From: Falsibacillus albus
GTDB lineage: Bacteria > Bacillota > Bacilli > Bacillales > DSM-25281
Assembly: GCF_003668575.1 (NCBI RefSeq)
Contig: NZ_RCVZ01000002.1
Span: forward strand, 186,001-250,000
Length of the DNA: 64,000 nucleotides
Direction: 5' to 3'
In this document: piece after piece, positions 26,027 to 35,219 of the stretch
Layout of the letters: the number at the start of each line of letters is the position of its first letter
Numbering within the stretch: the first letter of the stretch is position 1
Notes under the pieces: generated by a model
Seen by the model: the letters and a program-made list of their open reading frames with translations, nothing else
What the model was told of the DNA's origin: nothing
The model's database searches: none
Translations under genes and position numbers: made by a program

Positions 26027-26644
26027 TTAACCCCTTTGTTCCTTCTTTTTAGCAGATAGAGCCATTGCTTTCTCAACTTGCTTTCCCCCAAGCCATAAGA
26101 TAAAGGTGACGGCCAGGACGAAGGCGGTTTTTTTAGGATGTTCCACCAATGATCCGACATCATGTCCGATGTAGCTGATTGTAAAAATCATGATCAGCTT
26201 CCCAATCAGCACCGCCATCAAATATTGAACAAATCGTATATTCGAAAGTCCTGCAACGACATTCACCAATGCCGAGGGTGTAAATGGAAAGCATAGTAAT
26301 AAAAATAATGGACCGAAACCATGGCGGTTTATCCAGTCCATCAGTCGATTTACTTGTTTATGTCGCTGCAAAAAGTGGAAAAGCTTTCTTTGTCCATATT
26401 GCCGAAAGAACAAAAATACCAGCATCGATCCGAGAGAAGCACCGCACCAGGAGAGGGTAAACCCAAGCCATAAACCGAATGCATTCACATTTGCCAGTAC
26501 GATTAAAAACAGCGGCACAAATGGAAAAAAAGCTTCCACCGTCGGCAATAGCACCCCTGCAACCGGACCTAATGAACGATATTGCTGAATAACATTCATT
26601 AAATGGTCAAATGTCATCCATTCTTTTATTGCAGCCAAATCCAT
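26027..26644 (-). CDS. yhjE: TVP38/TMEM64 (VTT domain) membrane protein YhjE
   Basis: 205 residues with about five hydrophobic segments and the DedA/VTT core: ASLGSMLVFLFFRQYG, then FGPLFLLLCFPFTPSALVNVVAGLSNI. Family members are thought to act in lipid or undecaprenyl-phosphate transbilayer movement; the role here is inferred. ATG 26644 follows AAGGGGAAAGAGAT. It is 23 bp upstream of sipV in the same order as in B. subtilis. Confidence 0.85.
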   Translation of the reverse strand: MDLAAIKEWMTFDHLMNVIQQYRSLGPVAGVLLPTVEAFFPFVPLFLIVLANVNAFGLWLGFTLSWCGASLGSMLVFLFFRQYGQRKLFHFLQRHKQVNRLMDWINRHGFGPLFLLLCFPFTPSALVNVVAGLSNIRFVQYLMAVLIGKLIMIFTISYIGHDVGSLVEHPKKTAFVLAVTFILWLGGKQVEKAMALSAKKKEQRG

Positions 26645-26817
26645 ATCTCTTTCCCCTTACCGGCCCAAAAACCATATATATCAATTGTAAATTATCCTTT
26701 TTAAAGTATACCACAACATTTTTCAATTCCATATGTGAATCCCTTTTAGGGTTGTGAAAAATGTGTGGCTTTTTTTATATCTGTTTACCCAAGATTTTTC
26801 TCTAGTGGCCACAAATG

Positions 26818-26891
26818 ATTGATTTCCGCTGCGGGGACTCACCTGCCCCGCTGTCCCTCCGGAGTCTCGCACCTTCCGCTCCAATCAACAT
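26818..26891. repeat. Palindromic intergenic element, copy R1
   Basis: A roughly 74-bp element running from TGATTTCCGCTGCGGGGACT to CCTTCCGCTCCAATCAACA. Its ends are inverted copies (TGTTGATTGGAGCGGAAGG when read from the right). It belongs to the dispersed family also seen at 38372, 47628, 51466, 54124, 56638, 58937 and 62977. The rest of the gap 26645-27028 has only the hairpin listed next. Confidence 0.75.
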
Positions 26892-26928
26892 CATAGGAAG
26901 AACGTTTTCATGAAATCCGGTAAAAAGG

Positions 26929-27000
26929 AAATGCCCGGTTTCCCCTTCAAGATACAGCTTTGGACCATATCTCATATTTAGTGGGGAATCCAGGCATTTA
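26929..27000. terminator. Long-stem hairpin downstream of the YuxL-like gene
   Basis: The 17-nt arm at 26929-26945 pairs with 26983-26999 at 15 of 17 positions across a 37-nt loop. T-runs lie on both sides (TTTTTTT after the right arm on plus, CCTTTTTAC on minus). It is 30-100 bp beyond the peptidase stop on the minus strand and may terminate that gene. Confidence 0.6.
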
Positions 27001-27028
27001 GCGTTTTTTTATTTTACAAGGTCTAATG

Positions 27029-29017
27029 TTACAAAGATTCTTTAAACCAATCTCTAATTGATTCCAATCGCTTGATTCGTAAATTAGGTTTTCCGCTTCT
27101 GGATAGCTCATGGTTGGATTCAGGAAAACGGATCATTTTCACCGTTTTCTTCTGTCTCTTCAATGCGATGAATAACTGTTCAGCCTGTTCTATCGGACAT
27201 CGGTAATCCTTCTCGCTGTGAATGATCAACAGTGGTGTATCCATTTTCCCTACATAGGCCAATGGCGAATGTTTCCACAGTTTTTCAATATCGTTTAAGT
27301 CAGCACCGATTTGCCATTCAGAAAAATAGTAGCCGATATCACTGACACCGTAAAAGCTGATCCAATTTGAAATGCATCGCTGCGTGACTGCCGCTTTGAA
27401 TATGTCCGTATGCCCGATGATCCAGTTTGTCATAAAACCGCCGTAGCTGCCGCCGGTCACTCCAAGACGATCTTGATCAATGAATTCGAATTGCGATAGA
27501 GCATAGTCCACACCAGCCATGATATCAGCGTAGTCATTTCCTCCGTAGTCGCCTCTTACGGCATTTACGAAAGCCTGCCCGTATCCATGGCTCCCCCTTG
27601 GATTGACAAAAATCACCGCGTACCCTTGTGCAGTGAGCATTTGAAATTCATGCATATACGTCTGGCCATACATCGCGTGCGGTCCACCGTGTATTTCAAG
27701 AATCGTCGGGTATTTTTCATTTTCTTTAAAGCCCGCAGGTTTCATGATCCAGCCCTGTACGCTCCAGCCTTCCGGACCTTGAAACTCAAATGGCTCCGCA
27801 TGCGAGAGCTCAATATCCTCAATGAAGGAATCGTTGATATGGGTGAGCTGCTCGAGTTCTCCTTTTTCCAGATCAATGGAATAAAATTCACCAGGAAGCG
27901 TCGGCTTACTGACCGCGATAATCCCCTTGTGCTCCTTATGCTGCAGGGAAAAACCATATATATGCTGTTCTTCCACGACGGCGGGATAAATTTCCCCTGA
28001 CACATTCCCGTAGTACAATGCCGTATTTCCATGGTCCGATGCCATAAAGTAAAACCCTTGATGATCGGAAGTCCACTGAACACCGGGATTGACGGCACCT
28101 TGGTGGAAATCACCTACCATATAATCTCCGACTGGTGCATCAAATTCTTCTGTAAAGCAAGTCAGCTCTCTCGTTTCTCGATTATAGAGCCATATTTTTG
28201 AATGGGTGGCATTTTCAAATTCGCGTGTATGCCCGATAAAGCTCAAGAATCTGCTGTCCTGTGACCAAGTGGCGGTCCAGTAAATACCTTTTCCCCCCGT
28301 AATCTTCTCGGTTTCCTTGCTTTCAAGATGATACAGATAAACATCGTTTTTAAAGGAAAAATCGTCTTCCTCCAATTCATCCGCTGTATACGCAATGCAG
28401 CTCCCATCAGGCGACCATGACTGCAGATGGGTATGATAGTTTGCAGAAGTTATTTGAATGAGTTCATCCGTTTTTAAATTTTTGATGGCGATGAATGATT
28501 TTTTATCATCCAAAAATCCGTTTGCATCCGATTTATATTTCATTTTTTCTACAACAAGGGGCTCAAGGTCTTTCGGGTCATCAGTGTCGTTGTTTTCTGC
28601 TTTCAAATGGATGGTTTCATCGTTGGATAGGGACAAAGTGAATGCAACCTTTTCGCCGCATGGAGACCAAACAGGATTTTGCGCGCCGTTTACTGCCTCT
28701 GTAAGCTGTCTTGCCTCACCACCGCTTTTTGAAAGCAAATATATTTGGTTTTTTCCTGATCGGTTTGAAACAAAGGCCACCCTGCTTCCGTCGGGTGACC
28801 ATTTAGGTGTTGATACCCTGCCTTGATCAAACGTCCATTGTTCTTCTTTCCTCGTTTTCAAGTCCATATAGAACAGGTTGGAAATATACTCTTTCTTCTC
28901 TTCGTCGATATGTGTCTGTATGTATACGAATTCCTTCCCATCAGGGGATATGTTTGGATCGACGGCTGATTTTAGCCTGTAAAGATCCTCTGCCTTCATG
29001 CCTCTGCTCTTTGTCAA
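27029..29017 (-). CDS. yuxL: S9 family peptidase (prolyl oligopeptidase-like), YuxL type
   Basis: 662 residues from TTG 29017, which has AAAGGTGG about 7 nt upstream; upstream in-frame codons lack such spacing. The N-terminal two thirds form a WD40/TolB-like propeller with repeated SPDG motifs (ISPDGKEF, WSPDGSRVAF, WSPDGSCIAY). The C-terminal hydrolase has Ser in GVTGGSYGGFMTNW, Asp in HSEKDYRCP and His in ESNHELSRSG. It hydrolyses short peptides or N-acylated peptides in the cytoplasm. Length matches B. subtilis YuxL (about 657). Confidence 0.9.
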   Translation of the reverse strand: MTKSRGMKAEDLYRLKSAVDPNISPDGKEFVYIQTHIDEEKKEYISNLFYMDLKTRKEEQWTFDQGRVSTPKWSPDGSRVAFVSNRSGKNQIYLLSKSGGEARQLTEAVNGAQNPVWSPCGEKVAFTLSLSNDETIHLKAENNDTDDPKDLEPLVVEKMKYKSDANGFLDDKKSFIAIKNLKTDELIQITSANYHTHLQSWSPDGSCIAYTADELEEDDFSFKNDVYLYHLESKETEKITGGKGIYWTATWSQDSRFLSFIGHTREFENATHSKIWLYNRETRELTCFTEEFDAPVGDYMVGDFHQGAVNPGVQWTSDHQGFYFMASDHGNTALYYGNVSGEIYPAVVEEQHIYGFSLQHKEHKGIIAVSKPTLPGEFYSIDLEKGELEQLTHINDSFIEDIELSHAEPFEFQGPEGWSVQGWIMKPAGFKENEKYPTILEIHGGPHAMYGQTYMHEFQMLTAQGYAVIFVNPRGSHGYGQAFVNAVRGDYGGNDYADIMAGVDYALSQFEFIDQDRLGVTGGSYGGFMTNWIIGHTDIFKAAVTQRCISNWISFYGVSDIGYYFSEWQIGADLNDIEKLWKHSPLAYVGKMDTPLLIIHSEKDYRCPIEQAEQLFIALKRQKKTVKMIRFPESNHELSRSGKPNLRIKRLESIRDWFKESL

Positions 29018-29224
29018 TGCACTCCCACCTTTCATTTCATTATCTGCTTGCGGAATTTATTTCGACACTCAAAATATTTTTCCTGCTTTTTTATCAAATT
29101 CTTTATATTTATGTAGAAAAACCGGGAAAACTTATCACAAGCCTTTACTTGTAATTTTCTATGTTTCAGGATAAAATATTTTTACGAACACTTGTTCCAT
29201 AATTGAGAAAAGGGGCGCTTAACC

Positions 29225-29617
29225 GTGACGCGAATTCCTGAAGATGAACGAAACATTTTTGAGCAAGCCATATATCTTCCGATGGTATTGACCGTTCTCA
29301 ACCGTGACTTATCCATCATTGAAATGAGTCCCTTTAAATTAAAGAAACCTTATCTGGAATTAATCGAGGAAACGATGAAGGCAATCCAAAAGGATCTGGC
29401 GCAGGTGAAGCGCTATATGAAAAAGCACCAAATGAAAGTGGAAAGATTGAACACCGATGATACCTTTACGATGTATTTATTTTTATACAAAGGCTACGAA
29501 GAACACCATAATTATTTTAATCCCCGCCTGCGAAACAAATCCGAAGAGCTGATGAGATACTATTTATACGAGCGTTTTCAATCGATTCTTTCACCCCCAT
29601 CAAGTCAAAATGGATGA
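29225..29617 (+). CDS. yhjD: YhjD-like conserved protein, unknown function
   Basis: 130 residues from GTG 29225 with AAGGGG 9 nt upstream. It begins TRIPEDERNIFEQAIYLPMVLTVLNRD and is helical, with no membrane segment. The Y-L-P-M-V-L-T-V-L-x-R-D core and the neighbourhood (yhjE, sipV nearby) fit B. subtilis YhjD, whose function is unknown. It faces away from the YuxL-like gene and converges on comK. Confidence 0.65.
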   Translation: MTRIPEDERNIFEQAIYLPMVLTVLNRDLSIIEMSPFKLKKPYLELIEETMKAIQKDLAQVKRYMKKHQMKVERLNTDDTFTMYLFLYKGYEEHHNYFNPRLRNKSEELMRYYLYERFQSILSPPSSQNG

Positions 29618-29642
29618 CCATTCTCATAAAGATTCCATCAAA

Positions 29643-29672
29643 AAAGGCTCTTCTTCAGGAATGAGCCTTTTG
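29643..29672. terminator. Terminator between yhjD and comK
   Basis: AAAGGCTC (29643-29650) and GAGCCTTT (29663-29670) form an 8-bp stem with a 12-nt loop and a short T-run on each side. It can serve both converging genes. Confidence 0.6.
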
Positions 29673-29705
29673 GAAAACATCATTTCGTTAATTAGTAAAC
29701 CTGCT

Positions 29706-30305
29706 TTATATTTCTTGTTTCTCTGCCTTTTCAAAATCCTTTAATTGAATGATATATGATTGTTTTTTTTCAGAGGCGCCAAGCCGAGAATAAGAAGGAG
29801 GATTCCTCTCCCAAGCCATCATTTCCATTTTTCCTATTCTTTTTTGAAAACGGGTCTTGAGGCTGGTTGTCCTTAAAAATTGATTTTCAAACGAATAAAT
29901 GGATATTGGGAGTGAAAAGGACTGATCATTGTCAAATGTAACTAAAGCTGAGTTGTCTTCCAAGGGCTTCCTGTCCTTTATATGCTCGAGAGAAATCCAT
30001 ATACATTGAGGTCTTGTCGGGGCTGTGGTCGGAAATAAATAGATCGAAGTGTGAGGGTCTACGATGATTGGGGGCTTGCGGGTAATGCCTGTCAGCTGTT
30101 TCGTTCCTTCTTTTCTGCCAATGAAACTAGAACCGAAATATTCACAGCTTTTCTTTACAATGTCTAACGGTTTGAAAGGCGAAAGAAATTGATCATTCAG
30201 TTCATAGACTTCCGTATACACCTTAGAGCCATATTGAACGGGGCGCATCATCATTGTAAACGGATTTATTTCGTATTCCTCAATCATCTTCTTGTTTAAC
30301 TCCAT
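29706..30305 (-). CDS. comK: Competence transcription factor ComK
   Basis: 199 residues from ATG 30305, with AAAGGAG 8-9 nt upstream. ComK landmarks are IVKKSCEYFGSSFIGRKEGT, ITRKPPIIVDPHTSIYLFPT, RPQCIWISLEHI and SLPISIYSFENQ. ComK (192 residues in B. subtilis) is the master activator of DNA uptake genes, binding AAAA-N5-TTTT boxes. The upstream region 30306-30480 is very AT-rich, as at B. subtilis comK, but I could not find an exact K-box. Both the central core and the C-terminus look intact. Confidence 0.92.
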   Translation of the reverse strand: MELNKKMIEEYEINPFTMMMRPVQYGSKVYTEVYELNDQFLSPFKPLDIVKKSCEYFGSSFIGRKEGTKQLTGITRKPPIIVDPHTSIYLFPTTAPTRPQCIWISLEHIKDRKPLEDNSALVTFDNDQSFSLPISIYSFENQFLRTTSLKTRFQKRIGKMEMMAWERNPPSYSRLGASEKKQSYIIQLKDFEKAEKQEI

Positions 30306-30509
30306 TTTTCGACTCCTTTCAATCATTTTCTTCTTTCTTCTACATAATAGCATAAATAAAAGGTAATTGTTATTTTTTTCTAAAATTTCTAAAAATTATA
30401 ACCATCCGGTATTTGGGGATTCAAAATATTTTTCAGAAAATTTAATTTATTTGGTTGAATATCGCTCATTAATTCCATATACTATTAAAAAGACCAGGGG
30501 TGATCGTCC

Positions 30510-30749
30510 ATGAAAAAAGATAAGTCTTATTCGGAATTGATGAAAGCCTGTGCGATGACCAAGAACCAATCCAAGGAATCTTTTATGAATGAGGTTTATG
30601 TTGACATGCTGCTTCAAGAGGTATTATTGACACGGGAAAAGGATTTACTGTCAGCTTCCATTGATGCCGCTCTCGACGCAAGAGATGAGACAACCTTCAA
30701 TCAACTGGCCAAAAAATATGTGGAACTTCAAAAAAAATTGGGATTATAA
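30510..30749 (+). CDS. IDEAL-domain small protein
   Basis: 79 residues with AGGGGTG 7 nt before ATG 30510. The C-terminal half, LLQEVLLTREKDLLSASIDAALDARDETTFNQLAKKY, fits the IDEAL domain consensus (I-D-x-A-L-D-x-R-D). IDEAL domains are short helical modules found in YpiB and other Firmicute proteins; no function can be assigned. It is divergent from comK with a shared AT-rich control region, and may correspond to yhjC in B. subtilis. Confidence 0.75.
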   Translation: MKKDKSYSELMKACAMTKNQSKESFMNEVYVDMLLQEVLLTREKDLLSASIDAALDARDETTFNQLAKKYVELQKKLGL

Positions 30750-30755
30750 AATAAA

Positions 30756-30825
30756 CTGGCGTACATGAAGGTGCAGGTTCATCGAATGAATCGATGAAAA
30801 CAACCTTCGTACGCCAGCTTTTTTT
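30756..30825. terminator. Terminator between the IDEAL gene and yhfN
   Basis: CTGGCGTAC (30756-30764) pairs with GTACGCCAG (30809-30817), followed by CTTTTTTT; inner GAAGGT/ACCTTC arms extend the structure. It lies just past the IDEAL gene and may act on the converging yhfN transcript too. Confidence 0.8.
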
Positions 30826-30835
30826 ATGTTTCTAG

Positions 30836-32095
30836 CTATTTTTTATATTCGTATGTTTCCACCATTTGAATCCTCTCAAGCATTGTTGGGTGTCCGTAGC
30901 GGAAGATCTTCACAAGCCAAGGCGGATTTACTTCACTCAGTCCGGACTTCGTCAAGTCCTGGAACGTTTTTACCCCCGCTTTTGGATCATGCGTCATTTC
31001 CATCGCATACCGATCAGCCCTCGTTTCCTCATATCGCGAAACAGCATTGGTCAACGGGCTTGCCGCAAACAAAAGGATGGATGTGATTAGGAGGAAGAGC
31101 GGCAGGGAGCTTAAATGAGAAATCCCCGTTACTTTCAAATCCTCTTTTCTTTTCATCATTTTTTCCATCAACTTTGAGGTCAGCCAAAGCCCAACCAAAG
31201 ACAAGAGAAGATATCCTGCAATTCCGAAATAAATGTGCTTCTCAACATAATGGCCCATCTCATGCGCCATCACGAACAGGATTTCTTTATCACTGAGCTT
31301 ATTGAGCGTTGTGTCCCACAGTACAATCCGGGAATGAGATCCCACTCCTGTAACATATGCATTCAGCGCATTCGTTTTTTCAGACATATTCACTTCATAT
31401 ACATGTTTGGCCGGTATATGTGCTTTTGAAGCAAGATCCAGAATTTTGGTCTCCAGCTGTTTATCTTCAAGCGGATAGAAGTCATTATAAAGCGGATCAA
31501 TGACCACCGGCTGGATATACATCATGAAAATGGTAAACGGGATGGACAGCACCCATGCAGCAAGCCACCACTTCTTTCGAAACTTTTTCATCAATGCATA
31601 TAGTACAGCTACGACAATGAGCATCGTGGCGTAGTTCACCCAGAAATCAATCAGTTCATCCTTCATCCAAGAGTGGAAGCCTTGCGTAGAGATATGATAG
31701 GTCCTCGACAGACTATGCGATAAATAACTTATCGGAAAGGTGACAATGAAGGATGCTAGAGACAGCCAAAATAAATAAATGGCACTCTGCAGCAAATGAA
31801 AACGCGATGTTTTCTTTGCCCATCTCTCAAACGTACGGGAGATGCCAAAAATCAAGACAAGAAAATAAAATAACCAATCGTAAGGAGTCGATAAAAAGAA
31901 AAGCAAATTTCGAATCTTTGAATATTCTTCACTGAGCATCTGTTCACGGCCGTTCATAAATGTTGCAGGATCAACACTGCTCCCCTTCAAAGAATGCGGG
32001 ACAGCCGCATCCGACAAATAAAATAAATAGGCGTAAATCAGCAGGCCAAACAATAAATAAGCTAAAACGGCATTAAAAGCCCATTTTCTTACCAA
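30836..32095 (-). CDS. yhfN: M48 family membrane metalloprotease YhfN
   Basis: 419 residues from TTG 32095 (GGAGG 8 nt upstream). Five to seven membrane segments surround the zinc site HEMGH (about residue 283), with the third ligand Glu in EETRADRYA. This is the Ste24/CaaX-protease type; B. subtilis YhfN (426 residues) has the same layout and chromosomal area. It cleaves membrane or membrane-near substrates on the cytoplasmic side. Natural substrates are not known. Confidence 0.9.
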   Translation of the reverse strand: MVRKWAFNAVLAYLLFGLLIYAYLFYLSDAAVPHSLKGSSVDPATFMNGREQMLSEEYSKIRNLLFFLSTPYDWLFYFLVLIFGISRTFERWAKKTSRFHLLQSAIYLFWLSLASFIVTFPISYLSHSLSRTYHISTQGFHSWMKDELIDFWVNYATMLIVVAVLYALMKKFRKKWWLAAWVLSIPFTIFMMYIQPVVIDPLYNDFYPLEDKQLETKILDLASKAHIPAKHVYEVNMSEKTNALNAYVTGVGSHSRIVLWDTTLNKLSDKEILFVMAHEMGHYVEKHIYFGIAGYLLLSLVGLWLTSKLMEKMMKRKEDLKVTGISHLSSLPLFLLITSILLFAASPLTNAVSRYEETRADRYAMEMTHDPKAGVKTFQDLTKSGLSEVNPPWLVKIFRYGHPTMLERIQMVETYEYKK

Positions 32096-32192
32096 TGTGG
32101 ATTCCTCCCTCCTTGTCCTCTTCTATTAATGTAGCATTGAAGAAGGAAATTAGAACACAAGAATGTGGACACTTAAGGAACAAAACTAGTTC

Positions 32193-32501
32193 CTAAAAAA
32201 AATATGAATACACACTTAGTATCCCTATGGCTCCCAAAACAACAAAAATGACATTTGCGCCAAGCAGCGCCAAAATAAACGACGCCGCAGCACCGATCAC
32301 CCCAAACCAAACATCTTGATTTTTAATGAGAAGAATGCCTGGAAAAATAAGTGCCCCCAATGTAGCATACGGGACGTTTTTTAGAACTCCTTGAACAAAC
32401 GGAGGAAGCTCCCTGCCCCTGAACAAAACAAATGGAAGCATCCGTGGAAGGTATGTGACAACTCCCATTCCGATGATCATCCACAGTAGCTTACTTTCCA
32501 T
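32193..32501 (-). CDS. azlD: AzlD-family branched-chain amino acid exporter subunit
   Basis: 102 residues with four hydrophobic segments. It starts MESKLLWMIIGMGVVTYLPRMLPF, matching the AzlD start (I-x-G-M-x-x-x-T-x-x-P-R). It overlaps azlC by 11 nt. AzlC and AzlD together export branched-chain amino acids or analogues. The family call is firm; orthology with the azl operon copy of B. subtilis is not claimed. Confidence 0.88.
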   Translation of the reverse strand: MESKLLWMIIGMGVVTYLPRMLPFVLFRGRELPPFVQGVLKNVPYATLGALIFPGILLIKNQDVWFGVIGAAASFILALLGANVIFVVLGAIGILSVYSYFF

Positions 32502-33219
32502 GGCCCATCCCCCCTTTTTTCCGCAAATACTCGATCCCTTCTACTATTATGGATGATAACAATGTAGAACATACTATGGCCCATCCCGCTGACAACCAGG
32601 AAAAAAACTCGAGTATTGAATGGAAGGCAGCGGCTAGAACAGCTAAAAACATCACTTTCCGGCTCTTTTTTAATGATGGGACAAGGAGTCCGACAAACAT
32701 GGCATATAATGCGACAGTCATGCTTTCCTGAAGGGAATGGGGAAGGCTTGCGCCAATCAAATAGCCAATCCCAGAATTGATGACCCAGCTCCCATAAGCA
32801 AGGACGATCACGCCGTATATGTACCCCGTCTTAACCGTACCTTCTCTGGTGGCAGCGACAGAAAACGTTTCATCCGTAATCCCAAAGGCATAGATGGATT
32901 TTGTCCAAGCGCTTGCAGGCTCCACCTTTTCATTCAAGGAGGCTGACATCAACAAGTGACGAATATTTACGATGAAGGTCGTGAGAATGATTTCAAACAC
33001 ACTTGCGCCAACAGCGATCAAGCTCAACGAAATGTATTGTGATGCACCTGCAAAAACAAACACACTCATACTGACAGTTTCCATTAAAGAAAGCCCAGTC
33101 GTCTTTGCCAATAGACCAAACGTCAAAGCAATCGGCAAATAACCGACACCAATGCTTACACCACCCTGAAGCCCCTGCCGAAAATCGGAAACATATATTC
33201 TTTCCCTTGATAGTTCCAT
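32491..33219 (-). CDS. azlC: AzlC-family branched-chain amino acid exporter
   Basis: 242 residues from ATG 33219 (GAGGGGG upstream). AzlC features are GVGYLPIALTFGLLAK, the segment VFAGASQYISL and NIRHLLMSASL. About seven membrane segments are visible. It is divergent from the XRE-cupin regulator, 119 bp away, an arrangement common for azlCD and its regulator. Confidence 0.9.
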   Translation of the reverse strand: MELSRERIYVSDFRQGLQGGVSIGVGYLPIALTFGLLAKTTGLSLMETVSMSVFVFAGASQYISLSLIAVGASVFEIILTTFIVNIRHLLMSASLNEKVEPASAWTKSIYAFGITDETFSVAATREGTVKTGYIYGVIVLAYGSWVINSGIGYLIGASLPHSLQESMTVALYAMFVGLLVPSLKKSRKVMFLAVLAAAFHSILEFFSWLSAGWAIVCSTLLSSIIVEGIEYLRKKGGMGHGK

Positions 33220-33338
33220 CGATATCCCCCTCAAAAACAAAAACTGTTTTCAATCCGAAAATTTAGTATAATAATAATTATCAGTATATTTTATTATACA
33301 TATGTGCGTTTTAGTGCACAAGAAGGAGTTTTTAATAG

Positions 33339-33887
33339 ATGGAACATCTTCAAAAACAAATCGGGGAGAATTTGAAAAAAATAAGAAAAAACAGAGAGTT
33401 AAGCCTCGATCAAACCGCTGCACTAACAGGAGTCAGCAAAGCCATGCTCGGTCAGATCGAAAGGGGTGAATCAAATCCCACCGTAGCCACCCTTTGGAAA
33501 ATCGCCAATGGACTGAAAGTATCCTTCTCTACTTTTCTTAAAAAACCGGGCTCTCCCGTAACCATCATCAACTCGGCAGAATTAGAACCAATCCAGGAAG
33601 ACGGCGGGAAATATAGAGTATTTAATATATTCCCTTATGACCCCAACAAAAAGCTTGAAATCTATAAAGTGGAACTCTCACCGGGCTGCAGCTACACCAG
33701 TGAGGGGCACCCGAATGGCGTCGAAGAATTCATCACAGTCAACAGCGGAAAATTGACATTGGAAGTGAACGATGAAGTGTATGAAGTCAAGCAAGGCTCA
33801 TCCCTTCATTTCCATGCTGATTTTCAACACACCTATCAAGCACAAGAGGAGACCGTATGCCAAATGGTCATCTATTACCATACGTAA
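33339..33887 (+). CDS. XRE-type regulator with C-terminal cupin domain
   Basis: 182 residues. The N-terminal helix-turn-helix (residues about 8-62, SLDQTAALTGVSKAMLGQIERGESNPTVATLW) is followed by a cupin_2 barrel (about 105-180, with EGHPNGVEEFITVNSGKL and LHFHADFQHTY). Such proteins repress neighbouring transport or catabolic genes and sense small molecules in the cupin. Given its divergent position, it probably controls azlCD; the effector is unknown. Start ATG 33339 has AAGGAG 10 nt upstream. Confidence 0.88.
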   Translation: MEHLQKQIGENLKKIRKNRELSLDQTAALTGVSKAMLGQIERGESNPTVATLWKIANGLKVSFSTFLKKPGSPVTIINSAELEPIQEDGGKYRVFNIFPYDPNKKLEIYKVELSPGCSYTSEGHPNGVEEFITVNSGKLTLEVNDEVYEVKQGSSLHFHADFQHTYQAQEETVCQMVIYYHT

Positions 33888-33931
33888 AGCTGCATTGGAA
33901 TACAGTGCAGCTTTACGTATGGTTCTTTTTG
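33877..33931 (+). terminator. Terminator of the XRE-cupin gene
   Basis: An 18-bp perfect stem (33877-33894 with 33906-33923), 11-nt loop, then TCTTTTT. The left arm includes the last codons of the gene. The rest of the gap up to 34132 contains no gene. Confidence 0.85.
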
Positions 33932-34132
33932 AAAGTTTGATATTAATAACAATAATAGAGTAAGGTTGATTTCATTGATAAATCCCAACTGATACTTCGT
34001 TAAGCCATTATGTAAAATCGAACTGTTTCCAGGGAACATGACGCATGCTGACTATATTCATTTACCGTTCCCTTTTTCGGCTTCGCGATCTCGACTCGGG
34101 CAAGATAGACTCGTTCTCGTCACCTTTTTCAG

Positions 34133-34169
34133 CAAAAAGAAAATGCCACAATCCTCGTCTGACTGTGGC
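34133..34169 (-). terminator. Terminator of the enoyl-CoA hydratase gene
   Basis: GCCACA (34145-34150) pairs with TGTGGC (34164-34169); on the minus strand ATTTTCTTTTT follows. It lies about 40 bp past the stop codon. Confidence 0.65.
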
Positions 34170-34209
34170 TGATCTAATTCAATATTCAACTATTTTTTCT
34201 TTCGAAAAT

Positions 34210-34986
34210 TTATTTTCCCTTAAATACAGGCTTTCTTTTTTCACCGAAGGCGATGAGTGCCTCCACTCGGTCTTCCGTGGGAATGGTCATTTCATACGCC
34301 TTTCTCTCGATTTGTAGGCCAGTGTGCAAATCTGCATTCATCCCATTTTTTATGGCATATTTAGCCTGCTGCAATGCGATGGGACCATTGGCCAGGATGG
34401 TATGGACAAATTCTTGGATTGTTTCAAAGAAAACGCTGCGCTGACAAACCTTGGTCACCAACCCGTATTGATAAGCTTCTTCAGCCGGAAGTCGTTTTGC
34501 GGTCAAAATAAGCTCCATTGCCTTCGCTTCACCTATTAGCCTAGGCAGCCGCTGTGTACCACCGGCGCCAGGGATGATCGCCAGACTCGTTTCAGTCAAT
34601 CCCATCACCGCTTCCTCCACAGCAATCCGGAAATCGCAGGCAAGCGCCAGCTCCATGCCGCCGCCGAACGCATAGCCATTCATGGCCGCAATTGTCGGCT
34701 GAGGCAGCTGTTCCACTGCAGAGAACACTTCACCGATTTTATAAACATTCCTTTTTACCTGCTGCTCGGTCAACGTTTTTCTTTCCTTCAAGTCTGCACC
34801 TACACTGAAGGCTTTCTCCCCTGAACCTAAAAAAACAACTACGCGTACATCCGGGTTGATCCTCAAAGCTTCCACTACATTTTCAAGCTCACAAAGCGTT
34901 TCATAGTTAAAAGCATTCATCGCATGTGCACGATTAATGGTCACAAAGGCTACATTATTTTTTTGTTCTAAAATTATGGAATTCAT
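34210..34986 (-). CDS. Enoyl-CoA hydratase/isomerase family protein
   Basis: 258 residues from ATG 34986 (AGGAGG 8 nt upstream; GTG 34989 is an alternative). Crotonase fold: oxyanion-hole segments FSVGADLKE and AMNGYAFGGGMELALACD, and catalytic Glu in LTETSLAIIPGAGGTQRLPR. One catalytic Glu is seen at the second position; the first conserved Glu is Gly/Ala-replaced as in methylglutaconyl-CoA hydratase-type enzymes, though I cannot decide the substrate. It lies downstream of lcfB on the same strand, with a repeat element between, and could take part in fatty-acid or branched-chain acyl-CoA breakdown. Confidence 0.85.
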   Translation of the reverse strand: MNSIILEQKNNVAFVTINRAHAMNAFNYETLCELENVVEALRINPDVRVVVFLGSGEKAFSVGADLKERKTLTEQQVKRNVYKIGEVFSAVEQLPQPTIAAMNGYAFGGGMELALACDFRIAVEEAVMGLTETSLAIIPGAGGTQRLPRLIGEAKAMELILTAKRLPAEEAYQYGLVTKVCQRSVFFETIQEFVHTILANGPIALQQAKYAIKNGMNADLHTGLQIERKAYEMTIPTEDRVEALIAFGEKRKPVFKGK

Positions 34987-35049
34987 CACAGCTTCCTCCT
35001 TTGTTCGTTCAATCTATCCTATTCGACACATTTTTCACAAACCCTGCAA

Positions 35050-35215
35050 AGAAAAGCGGAGGCGGCTTGATCAGAGGCGAAGAGATTGGACTGAAGCACC
35101 GAGAGATAAAGGAAACACGAAGAGCGAAAAGCGATCCGATGTTGACTTATCGTAAGCGTGCCGAGGGAAATCCCACAGCCTCTAGCCGCCGAAGAGAATT
35201 GTCGCCTGCCCTAAC
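35050..35215. repeat. Degenerate intergenic repeat (GAAAAGCGGAGGCG family)
   Basis: The segment begins GAAAAGCGGAGGCGGCTTGA and continues GCG-rich and palindrome-poor to about 35215, with base composition unlike the flanks. It resembles the GAAAAGCGGAAGCG...TTGATC repeats common between genes in Bacillaceae. No gene is seen; reading frames across it lack ribosome sites. Confidence 0.45.
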
Positions 35216-35219
35216 ATAA

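Noticed and set aside
30306-30480. Possible ComK boxes upstream of comK
   Set aside because: AT-rich runs such as AAAATATTTTT occur but none gives the AAAA-N5-TTTT spacing exactly.
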